From Bacillota bacterium (GTDB lineage Bacteria; Bacillota; Clostridia; Oscillospirales; Ruminococcaceae), in assembly GCA_023391875.1 (NCBI GenBank), contig JAEWAB010000002.1, positions 1 to 64,000 of the forward strand: DNA of 64,000 nucleotides. The letters run 5' to 3'. Of this stretch, positions 50,881 to 58,764 are shown piece after piece. A program made the position numbers and the translations under genes. The notes beneath the pieces are model-generated. The model was given only the letters and a program-made list of their open reading frames with translations, was not told where the DNA came from and made no database searches. Numbering within the stretch: the first letter of the stretch is position 1; the number at the start of each line of letters is the position of its first letter.

Positions 50881-52095
50881 TTACTGCGCATCCTCCGGCA
50901 GTATTCCTGCGTTGCCGCCCACAGTATCCCACCTTGCGGCGTTGTCGTCCTTTGCATCGGTGACGTTTTTGAGGTAGCGGTAGCCGCCGTCCTTCTCTGG
51001 CAGAATGGTGAGGTAGCTGGTGGACATATGCTCCTCGTTAAACTCGGGCGCGGTGAGGTTCACGCGCAGGGTAAAGCTGCCGTCGGGGTTTTCCACCTTC
51101 TCGGTCACCTCCACCACCGGGCTGTAGCCGCCGCCCCGAAAGCCCCAGAATCCGTAGGTCTGGGTGTCCGCGTTGTAGGCGGGCAGCCGATGCAGCTGCT
51201 CGGCGGTAATGGGGAAGAAGCGCGTCAGGCGTCCCTCCACCTCCGCGGCGGGGATATCAAACGCGACAATGCTGTCTATCTGCCTGCCCTCCGCACCGAA
51301 GCCGTTTAGGGTGGTGCCCTCTCGGTTGAGCAGGCTTTCAAAGACAAAGTCCCAGTTCAGGCGGCTTAGGTGCTGCTCGTCCCAGTTGTGGGAGATAACG
51401 CCGGTATATCTGCCCTGCAGGTGCCAGACGTATTTTTGAAGCAGGTCGTAAGCCTCCTCGCCCAGCGGCTGCACGCGCACGCCTGCATAGCTGCTCTCAA
51501 GGTCGCCCTCCTCCTTCGGGTGCCAGACCATCCAGCCGTTTTCCCACAGCTTTAGGTCGTCCAGCACCTCAATGGTTGCTTCGTCGGGCACGGCTGCGTC
51601 TAAAGTCCGGTTTTGCTTCGTCAGCGTCAGCTCGCCGCCTTGTGCCTGAAAGGCATACTCATAAACGCCTCCGGGGTAGACGTCGTAAAAGGCGGTCTGC
51701 GCATCCTTGCCCGCCTGTACCGCGTTACAAAACTCCACCACCTGACGGTAGTTGCGCATATCCATCCCGAAACTGGCATACTGCGAGGTTGCGGGTACGC
51801 CCAGCGCCGCTGCCGCCTCCACAAGCTCGATGTACTGCGCTCGGGTGGGGCGAATATCCTTGTCCTTATTTAATGCCTTGTTGATCTCCTCATCCACGGG
51901 CCGCAAGGCCTCCGCCACCTGCTCCAGCGTCGTTTCGGCGGACGGGGGCTGCTCATCCACCACCTCGATGGTGCTTTTGGCGGAGGAAGGCTGTGCGGCG
52001 GAATCGGATGGAGCCTGTGCCGCGCAGCCGGTAAGCCCGAGAATCAGCAAGATGCTTAAAATTTGTGCGAGCCGTTTGCTTTTGGCGTGTGTCAT
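50881..52095 (-). CDS. Large lipoprotein of unknown function (404 aa)
   Basis: The protein carries a lipoprotein signal ending GLTGC (Cys24), a Ser/Ala-rich linker, and about 350 residues of a mostly soluble domain rich in Trp and Tyr (for example WHPKEEGDLESSY, WDFVFESLLNREGTT, GFWGFRGGGYSPVVEVTEKV). The C-terminal third reads like beta strands (DGSFTLRVNLTAPEF, MSTSYLTILPEKDGGYRYL). AAGAGG lies eight bases before the ATG at 52095. It follows the 52138 lipoprotein gene after 42 bases, so both likely form one operon. I do not recognise a named family; similar proteins seem to be common in gut Firmicutes. Confidence 0.8.
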   Translation of the reverse strand: MTHAKSKRLAQILSILLILGLTGCAAQAPSDSAAQPSSAKSTIEVVDEQPPSAETTLEQVAEALRPVDEEINKALNKDKDIRPTRAQYIELVEAAAALGVPATSQYASFGMDMRNYRQVVEFCNAVQAGKDAQTAFYDVYPGGVYEYAFQAQGGELTLTKQNRTLDAAVPDEATIEVLDDLKLWENGWMVWHPKEEGDLESSYAGVRVQPLGEEAYDLLQKYVWHLQGRYTGVISHNWDEQHLSRLNWDFVFESLLNREGTTLNGFGAEGRQIDSIVAFDIPAAEVEGRLTRFFPITAEQLHRLPAYNADTQTYGFWGFRGGGYSPVVEVTEKVENPDGSFTLRVNLTAPEFNEEHMSTSYLTILPEKDGGYRYLKNVTDAKDDNAARWDTVGGNAGILPEDAQ

Positions 52096-52137
52096 TTTTG
52101 TACCTCTTTGTGTTTCCTGTTTTAAGACATAGCGTCC

Positions 52138-54003
52138 TCAAAACTCAAAAAGTATATCTTTATAGCTATGCGTCTTTAAATTGAATACGCCTTTGTATCT
52201 ATTATGGCCTTGCCCGCCTTCGCCGGTAACGGTCAGCTCGTCGCCGGATAGTTGAAAGCCCATGTCCAACAGCCCGAAAAAGTCCGTGAGCACCTGTTTT
52301 CCGGTATCGTAGCTTTCGAGCAAATTGCCTTTTGCGTCGCAAAACCCAACCTTGTATGAACATATGGCGCTCTCGGAATCGGCATTATCAAATAAACTCA
52401 CACCGTCGGGCACCTCGGTATATAAGATAATGAACGCCTTGGTGGCGGGATCCCGACGGAAGGTAAGCAGGTAGCGGGTAAAGCCCTCCTGCTCCAAATG
52501 CCCGAGCGGCAGCGCAAAGTCAAGCAGCGGGGAAGGCATGGCGGGGTCGGGGGAAAAGACGCGGAAGCTTTCAAGCTTTTGATCGTAGATGTCCCCGTTT
52601 GTGAAGAACCCGATATGCTCATAGCCGCCGTACATCCCGCCCGAAAGGGTAACAAAACGTAGGGAGCCAGTTTGGGTATCCTTTAAAACAATATTGGATA
52701 GCAGTATATCACCGCCGCCGTCCCAGCTCGATTCATACAGGCTATATCTACTGTCGGGAGATGTGGCAAAAGCCTCTTCCAGATGTTTCGGCAAAATGTT
52801 GTAATCCAGTTTGGCACTGCTCTTCTCAAAATCCAGCGTAATCGTCAGATCACTGAAGCTACAGGCTGCACTCACGATAGGTTGTGTGGGGTTCCATTGA
52901 TAACGCAGCCCCATATAGCCTTCAATATTCGGCTTGCCAAAGGAAGGGCTTATATCCGTACCATCAAAGAAAAAGTCGGAACGGAGTTCACCGTTCTCAT
53001 AATACAGTGCCAGCCTGTTTTTATCAGCATCATCAAAATTGTCAAACCATAAATTAAAATTGTACAGCACTACACGCCGGTTTCCATCCTGTGCGGCAAA
53101 GTCCGGATAGGCTCGCCCGAAGAAGCTTTTTTTACTGATGTTGTAGCAATTAACTTCACTCTGAGTGGTATTGGTGAAAATTAAATAAGAGTCATCCGGC
53201 GTAACAATCTCTAATTTGTCCTGATAGTATACCGTGTTGTAGCCAACCTTTTTATTGTTTGGTGTGGTATAAAACCATTGCTCACTTGGGCCGGTATCAT
53301 CAAAGGTCTCAATGCGGTTTAACGAACCGTCTGCATTATAAAAGGCAATACCTTCGGTATTGTCAAACAAAACCGGCACAACAATTCCGGCCGCCTTGTC
53401 ACGCCTTGCCCCCAGCAGGAAAAATTCCATCCCGTGAAAGCATGAAAAGTCAAGCTTTAACGGCTGTACCTTGAGCGTAGCCGCGTCGTAGAACCACATA
53501 TCTTGAAGCGTCGAAACGGCTATCGTATTACTGTCTGCTATCGAAATGCCGCCCCAGATTATATCAAAATTGCCTATCACCTCTCCCTCAAAACTCGCGG
53601 GGTCTTCAAGTGTATCATACCCGCACGGTGCATTCACAGGCAGGCGCAAAGCAGCCCCTGTAGCTGTTTTAAAGTACAGATCAAAGCGAAGGTTTGTCGC
53701 ATCCATCGGTTTGATGTTCTCTACACTCACATCAATGCCCATCTTTTCAAGCCGCCGAAGCATGTCCGCGGTAGTCAGGTCGTTTATCGTAATCGCCTGA
53801 ATGCGCTCGGCAGCGGCACGCGTGTAGACTTCTTCATTCGGGTTTTGCATTGAAGATGATGCATTAGATTCTTCCTCATATACTACCGAGGATCCCTGCG
53901 ACGACGCAGCCTCGGAGCCGTCCGACTGCGATACGGGCGTCTGGCTTACGCAGCCTGTGAGCAGAAGTAGAGCCGCCGCCAGCAAAAATAGAAGTCGTTT
54001 CAA
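52138..54003 (-). CDS. Large lipoprotein of unknown function (621 aa)
   Basis: The protein has a lipoprotein signal (MKRLLFLLAAALLLLTGC), a Ser-rich linker (about 22-55), and about 560 residues without motif matches I can name. Many short beta-type segments with repeated aromatic-Asp turns (WFYDAATLKVQPL, YNADGSLNRIETF, YYENGELRSDFF) suggest a beta-propeller or similar repeat fold. It precedes the 404-residue lipoprotein gene on the same strand at 42 bases, and the two may form a membrane-bound complex. The gene is less GC-rich than the core. Confidence 0.78.
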   Translation of the reverse strand: MKRLLFLLAAALLLLTGCVSQTPVSQSDGSEAASSQGSSVVYEEESNASSSMQNPNEEVYTRAAAERIQAITINDLTTADMLRRLEKMGIDVSVENIKPMDATNLRFDLYFKTATGAALRLPVNAPCGYDTLEDPASFEGEVIGNFDIIWGGISIADSNTIAVSTLQDMWFYDAATLKVQPLKLDFSCFHGMEFFLLGARRDKAAGIVVPVLFDNTEGIAFYNADGSLNRIETFDDTGPSEQWFYTTPNNKKVGYNTVYYQDKLEIVTPDDSYLIFTNTTQSEVNCYNISKKSFFGRAYPDFAAQDGNRRVVLYNFNLWFDNFDDADKNRLALYYENGELRSDFFFDGTDISPSFGKPNIEGYMGLRYQWNPTQPIVSAACSFSDLTITLDFEKSSAKLDYNILPKHLEEAFATSPDSRYSLYESSWDGGGDILLSNIVLKDTQTGSLRFVTLSGGMYGGYEHIGFFTNGDIYDQKLESFRVFSPDPAMPSPLLDFALPLGHLEQEGFTRYLLTFRRDPATKAFIILYTEVPDGVSLFDNADSESAICSYKVGFCDAKGNLLESYDTGKQVLTDFFGLLDMGFQLSGDELTVTGEGGQGHNRYKGVFNLKTHSYKDILFEF

Positions 54004-54180
54004 ACTATCACCCCTTCAATAATAGTGGGCCATTTTGTTTTAAATATTGCATGGGATTACCAAATTATAAATAATATACAATTTTTAGCAGTATAGAGTC
54101 AAGCCCGTTGGAAGAGATATATAAGTTCTGCCCCAAAATCCTTCAAAATCAGTGTAAATTCTACTTATTTCCTTGAAAAA

Positions 54181-54224
54181 TCACCCATATGGGTGACGAA
54201 AAATAAAAAGTGGAACATTATAAT
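54181..54224 (+). promoter_or_regulatory. Palindromic operator and promoter of the ATPase/adhesin operon
   Basis: TCACCCATATGGGTGA (54181-54196) is a perfect 16-base palindrome. A TATAAT box (54219-54224) follows; the -35 region, near GTGACG (54193-54198), overlaps the right half of the palindrome. A regulator bound there could control the operon. The TATAAT position means the GTG at 54210 would precede the transcript start, which favours a start at 54270 for the first gene. Confidence 0.55.
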
Positions 54225-54269
54225 AAAATTTGTAAAAATATCGCCATCTGTAGTGTGGGGGGATCGGGA

Positions 54270-54545
54270 GTGGCATATCTGAAATCTATCACTCCGCTAG
54301 AGGACTACCGGTTGTTCTTAGAGATGACTTCGGGCAGTGTCGCTATCATCGATTTATCCAAAAAGCTTGACACCGCGCGCTTTTACAGCCTGCGTGATGA
54401 AGCTTTGTTTAAAACGGTGGTAACCGACGGCGACTATGTTATCTGGGGAGACGGAGCCGTTCGGGCTACCGTTAAAGAACTTATAAACGTACTGCTGCTG
54501 AGCGGTGGAACAATCGGAGGGGTTGCGGAGAATGAAAGACTATGA
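54270..54545 (+). CDS. DUF2442-like protein
   Basis: The 91-residue protein reads YRLFLEMTSGSVAIIDLSKKLDTARFYSLRDEALFKTVVTDGDYVIWGDGAVRATVKELINVLL, matching DUF2442, small proteins with a conserved D-L, F-x-x-L-x-D and W-x-x-G pattern. Members are often next to toxin-antitoxin or mobile genes, with no known biochemical function. I prefer the GTG at 54270 with GGGGGG at seven bases over the GTG at 54210, which has no site. It overlaps the LuxR-type gene by 14 bases, so it is first in the operon. Confidence 0.7.
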   Translation: MAYLKSITPLEDYRLFLEMTSGSVAIIDLSKKLDTARFYSLRDEALFKTVVTDGDYVIWGDGAVRATVKELINVLLLSGGTIGGVAENERL

Positions 54546-56028
54546 ACAGATAATCGGCCTTGTAAAGGAGCAGCGATATGCCCAGGCGGGTACGCTGCTG
54601 GGCAAATATGCAGTAGATGAGATGGAGGAGCAGGATTTTGCCCGGTTTGAGGAGTGCCTTGCCCAGATACCGGAGGAGGTAAAGCGCAAATCCGCACAGA
54701 TGTGCTTTCTGGCCATGTCGGCGGAGCTGCGGCGGGGCAGAACGCGCTCCGCGCGCCAATGGTATTCACAGCTTGCCGTTTTGCGCGACGCCAACAAAGA
54801 GGGGACGCGGGAGCGGGCACAGCTTGCGCAGTACACCTGTATTGCCGGCATGATGATGCCTCAAACCGATAACGCGCAGCTTTTATTATTGCTTTCGGTG
54901 CTGCACAACGAAACCGTTACGTATAAGCTCGGGCCAAGGATGATATCGGTCACCATGCGCAGGCCCAGCGTACTTCGCGGTGCAAAAGACCTCTCGGAAT
55001 GGGGGCGCAACTACCGCGCCGTCTCCAGTATTGTAAAGCCGCTGCTCTCTTCGGTGCTGCCGGAGGGGAGCGAGGGGGTCTGCTCCGCTGCCATCGCGGA
55101 GATTTTATATGAGAAAAACCAGCTTAACGATGCCTCGGTGGCGGTTGCCGCCGCGCTTTCGGATGAGAATATCGAGGTTGTATTTGCCGGGTATGCGCAG
55201 CTTTCCCGCATTACCCGTCTGGACAGCGCCCCCGGGCGCACCGAGGAGATTCTCACAACCCTCGGGCGGCTTATAAAGGAGAAGGACGCTTTTCAGCTAA
55301 ACGCCGGATACCGCGCGTTATGCACGCAGTTTGATATTCACGCGGGGCGGCTAGAGCCGGTACGTGACTGGCTGGAGGATAGCACGCTGATCGGCTTGGG
55401 CGACTGCTGCCTTTCCAACGTTTACGAACTGATGATAAGGGCTCAGGCGCTTATCGCGCTCTCGCACTGCCGGGAGGCGGTTACGCTGCTGGAGAGTCTT
55501 TTGCTGCTTTTGCGCGAGGATTTCCGCCCCTTAGATACCATCGAGTGCCTTGTACATAGCGCCGTTGCGTGTGAGCTGCTGGGCAGCCGCGAGCTGGCCC
55601 TCGACAAGCTGGAGGAGGCGCTGCTGCTCGCCGAGCCCTACCGCTATATACGTGTTATCGCCGACGACGGGCGGGTTGTATTTCAACTGCTCACACAGCT
55701 TGCCAAGGACAGTATGCGCAGCGGGGGAATCTCCGAGCCCTATTTAAGCGAGGTTATCGAGGCGGCGAGAACCTACTCCATGCTCTTCCCCAAGCTTTAC
55801 AGCCACGAGACGCTGCCCGAAGAGAGCGCTTATACGCCGGAGCTCACCACTACCGAGCTGCAGATTCTGCAGATGATCAGCGACGGCAAAACTGGACGCA
55901 CCATCGGCGAACAGCTGGGCATCAAACCGACAACCGTGAAATTTCATACCTCCAATATCTTTGAAAAGCTCGCGGCCAATAACCGCGTAGAGGCCATTAA
56001 TACTGCAAAAAAATTAAAAATAATTTAA
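54532..56028 (+). CDS. LuxR-type regulator with helical repeat domain
   Basis: The protein of 498 residues has an all-helical N-terminal region of TPR-like repeats (about 1-420) and a C-terminal LuxR helix-turn-helix: LTTTELQILQMISDGKTGRTIGEQLGIKPTTVKFHTSNIFEKLAANNRVEAINTAKKL. No receiver domain or nucleotide-binding site is visible, so it is a MalT-like regulator without the ATPase part. It overlaps the DUF2442 gene and stands 91 bases before the next gene; it probably controls the operon it is in, possibly through the palindrome at 54181. Its signal is unknown. Confidence 0.86.
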   Translation: MKDYEQIIGLVKEQRYAQAGTLLGKYAVDEMEEQDFARFEECLAQIPEEVKRKSAQMCFLAMSAELRRGRTRSARQWYSQLAVLRDANKEGTRERAQLAQYTCIAGMMMPQTDNAQLLLLLSVLHNETVTYKLGPRMISVTMRRPSVLRGAKDLSEWGRNYRAVSSIVKPLLSSVLPEGSEGVCSAAIAEILYEKNQLNDASVAVAAALSDENIEVVFAGYAQLSRITRLDSAPGRTEEILTTLGRLIKEKDAFQLNAGYRALCTQFDIHAGRLEPVRDWLEDSTLIGLGDCCLSNVYELMIRAQALIALSHCREAVTLLESLLLLLREDFRPLDTIECLVHSAVACELLGSRELALDKLEEALLLAEPYRYIRVIADDGRVVFQLLTQLAKDSMRSGGISEPYLSEVIEAARTYSMLFPKLYSHETLPEESAYTPELTTTELQILQMISDGKTGRTIGEQLGIKPTTVKFHTSNIFEKLAANNRVEAINTAKKLKII

Positions 56029-56119
56029 AAAACCATACTTTAGTACAGTAGTAATTCAAATTAACCGTATTATCATACTTGGTGTTGGGATTGTAAAAAT
56101 TGAGAAAGGGGTAAGGCCG

Positions 56120-56926
56120 GTGCGGGAGAATGAACTGCTGCAAAAGAAAAAGCGCGCCGAAACGGTTGCGCGCCTCACCACGCCCGCCCATGTTACCCAA
56201 AACCGCTTCGAGGAACACGAGAGGATAGAGGGCTATTTCGAAGACCGCTCGGCGGCTGATTTTGTCGGCTGCGACCGCCTGCTCAAGTGGGATACCCTAT
56301 ACGGCAGGGTCCAGTTGGGTTACGACCCTAAAAGGGCGAAGAGCTTTATCTTTGCGAATATCAAAACCTCCATCTACGATACCGCCGCTTCCCGTGAGCA
56401 GCGCCAGCTCAGCCAACAGCAGAGCATGAGCCAGCTGAAAACGGAGGGCGAGAACCGGGCTTTTACGGCGCGCAGGCGGCGCAACAGTGCCGTGCTGCTG
56501 TTTAAGGCCGAAAATAAGCCGTGGAACGAACGCTCGGTTCGCCCCTACCTGATGCGGGCCAACATGGAGGCGCTGGGCAAGACGCTGCCTTTTGTCAATG
56601 CCGAGCAGGAGCAGCAGGAGCGCCAGTCGATGCTGCAGCGCGACAGGGCACTGAGTAGGCAGGAGCAGCGGGAGCAGGATGCCATAAAGCTTGCCGGGGT
56701 GCGCGCGCAGCGCCTTGAGCTATCGGCCCAGCTGAATCTCATGGGCTCGCTCATATGGCGCAAGCAGGCTGGCTCACGCCTCTTTTTCAGACGAATAAAC
56801 CTAGTCTTTGACCTGCAGAAGGCAAAGATGTTTGAATACTACCGCAACCGCATGGCAGCACCGCCGCCGGAAGCGGATAATCTTACGGCGCAGCCGCCGG
56901 AGCCGAAAGAGGATAAGAAGAAATGA
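56120..56926 (+). CDS. Charged, Gln/Arg-rich protein of unknown function
   Basis: The 268-residue product starts at a GTG with GGGGTAAGG before it. It begins with a basic helix RENELLQKKKRAETVARL, holds a middle part with SIYDTAASREQRQLSQQQ and RRRRNSAVLLF, and ends in APPPEADNLTAQPPEPKED with a Lys tail. No signal peptide or membrane helix is seen. Two long, likely helical, Gln/Arg/Glu-rich stretches suggest coiled-coil contacts. Its stop overlaps the AAA+ ATPase start in ATGA, so it is likely an ATPase partner or substrate adaptor. I recognise no family. Confidence 0.72.
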   Translation: MRENELLQKKKRAETVARLTTPAHVTQNRFEEHERIEGYFEDRSAADFVGCDRLLKWDTLYGRVQLGYDPKRAKSFIFANIKTSIYDTAASREQRQLSQQQSMSQLKTEGENRAFTARRRRNSAVLLFKAENKPWNERSVRPYLMRANMEALGKTLPFVNAEQEQQERQSMLQRDRALSRQEQREQDAIKLAGVRAQRLELSAQLNLMGSLIWRKQAGSRLFFRRINLVFDLQKAKMFEYYRNRMAAPPPEADNLTAQPPEPKEDKKK

Positions 56927-58764
56927 GCCTCATACATACGCAGCCCGCTACAACTGAATGGCTAAGCGATGTACTCTATTTCGGCAGGCTGGCGGAGGAG
57001 GGCGATGCCAAAGCCCTTGCGGGTGACCTGCACGGGATGCTCAAAGGGCTGTCCGACACCCCCTTTCATGCGGTGTGTGCCTCGTTTGAGTTAACCGACG
57101 CCGAGTGCGCCGCCTTCGCGTGGTGCCTGTGGCGCGCCGCGGGCTACCGCCCGTTCCCCTCAATGGCCGAACTGGGGGCACTGTGCCGAACGCTGGGGCA
57201 CCCTTACGCGCAGGCATTTTCGCTGCTGCTTCGCCCGGAGGCGGACGCGCTATTAAGCGCCGCCTGTGCCGCGCTGCTCAGCCAGCCGCCGAGGCTGCCA
57301 AGCTATGTACGGCTTGACCCTTGCCCACAGCGTGAGTTGTTCCACGCGCCGCTGCTTCTTAACGAGTGCGACGCGATGCTTTCCCGCTGCGAACAGGCGG
57401 CAGTCCCGCTGCCCGCCGCGCTGGCACTTGTCGGGCGCAAAGGCTGCGGTAAGCGCTTTCTGTTTGCGGAGCTTGCGCGCAGGCGCGATTATACGCTGCT
57501 GATTGCGGACTGTTGCAGCCTGACAACCGAGAACCTGCCGGAGCTTGCGGGCTTTGCGATATTGTTTAACGCGCTTATTTGTTTGGAGAACTACGACGAC
57601 AACGCTCAGCTGCTCGCGAGCGGATTATTTGAGTGGTTTTCGGTGCTGCTTTTGTCCTGCAGGCAATCCCCCGAGGTACCGCAGGACTGTAGCGCGCTTT
57701 TTGAGCGCGAGGTTGCCGAGCTTACCTTGGAAGAGCGCAGCGCCGCTTTGCAGGCGCTGTTTGGTACGGTGGTACCGCAGCCGGAGCTTGCCCGCGCGGC
57801 GGCTCTGTGCAGGGTGCCTGTCGGGGTTTTAGTAAACGCATCCGCCCGTCTGCTTGCGGAGGATCCTGCCGATTCCCGGCTTGTGGCGGATAGATTTCGC
57901 CAGGTGCTGCGGCAGGAAAGTGCCGCTATGCTTTCCCGTTCGGCCCAGCGGCTGCGCATCAACAAGCATCTCGAAGACCTTTTTATGCCCTCTGCCCAGA
58001 AACAGCAGCTTGAAAACCTCTGCGCGTTTGCGCGCGGGCAGGACAAGGTGTGGAAGCAATGGGGCTTTGAGGATAAAATCCCCTATGGGCGGGGGATTAC
58101 GGCGCTGTTTTACGGCGCCTCGGGCACCGGCAAAACCTTGGCTGCCGGTGTAGTGGCAAACGAGCTTGGGCTGGAGCTTTTTCGCGTAGACCTTTCCCAG
58201 CTTATCAGCAAATACATCGGTGAAACACAAAAAAACATCGGGCACGTGTTTGACGACGCGCAGAACGCTGACTGTGTGCTGTTCTTTGATGAGGCGGATG
58301 CCCTGTTTTCCCGCAGGGGGGATGCCTCCGACGCGCAGGACCGCTACGCCAACGCAGAGATTGCCTATCTTTTACAGCGCACCGAACAGTATGACGGCAT
58401 TATCCTGCTCGCAACCAATCTGCTGCAAAACTTTGACGAGGCGTTTCGCAGACGCATCGGTTTTATGATACATTTCCCCAAACCCGAGGAGGAGCTGCGA
58501 GAGGAGCTGTGGAAAACGGTATTCCCCCCGCAGGCGCCTGTAAAAGGGCTTGATTTTATGCTGCTTGCACAGCAGCTGGAGCTTTCCGGCTCCTCCATCA
58601 GCGCCTGTGCGCTCAATGCGGCCAGGCTGGCGGCGGCCGAGGGCGGGGAGATCGATATGGCCCGCATCGTCGAGGCCGCGCGCGCGGAATATCAAAAGCT
58701 CGGCAAGGCATTCCCCGCTGAACTATCGCGTATCTACCCGCAGGAGAGGAGTCAGAACAAATGA
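56923..58764 (+). CDS. AAA+ ATPase with two P-loop regions
   Basis: The 613-residue protein has a helical N-terminus, a first nucleotide-binding-like region with VGRKGCGKRF near residue 167 (no Ser/Thr after the Lys, so probably degenerate), and a complete classic AAA module: Walker A YGASGTGKTLA near 398, Walker B CVLFFDEADALF near 450, the RRIG arginine-finger area near 510, and a C-terminal sensor-2 helix. Such ATPases unfold or remodel proteins; related ones stand in clusters for contractile injection systems. It overlaps its neighbours on both sides by ATGA. Function in this operon is unknown. Confidence 0.85.
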   Translation: MSLIHTQPATTEWLSDVLYFGRLAEEGDAKALAGDLHGMLKGLSDTPFHAVCASFELTDAECAAFAWCLWRAAGYRPFPSMAELGALCRTLGHPYAQAFSLLLRPEADALLSAACAALLSQPPRLPSYVRLDPCPQRELFHAPLLLNECDAMLSRCEQAAVPLPAALALVGRKGCGKRFLFAELARRRDYTLLIADCCSLTTENLPELAGFAILFNALICLENYDDNAQLLASGLFEWFSVLLLSCRQSPEVPQDCSALFEREVAELTLEERSAALQALFGTVVPQPELARAAALCRVPVGVLVNASARLLAEDPADSRLVADRFRQVLRQESAAMLSRSAQRLRINKHLEDLFMPSAQKQQLENLCAFARGQDKVWKQWGFEDKIPYGRGITALFYGASGTGKTLAAGVVANELGLELFRVDLSQLISKYIGETQKNIGHVFDDAQNADCVLFFDEADALFSRRGDASDAQDRYANAEIAYLLQRTEQYDGIILLATNLLQNFDEAFRRRIGFMIHFPKPEEELREELWKTVFPPQAPVKGLDFMLLAQQLELSGSSISACALNAARLAAAEGGEIDMARIVEAARAEYQKLGKAFPAELSRIYPQERSQNK

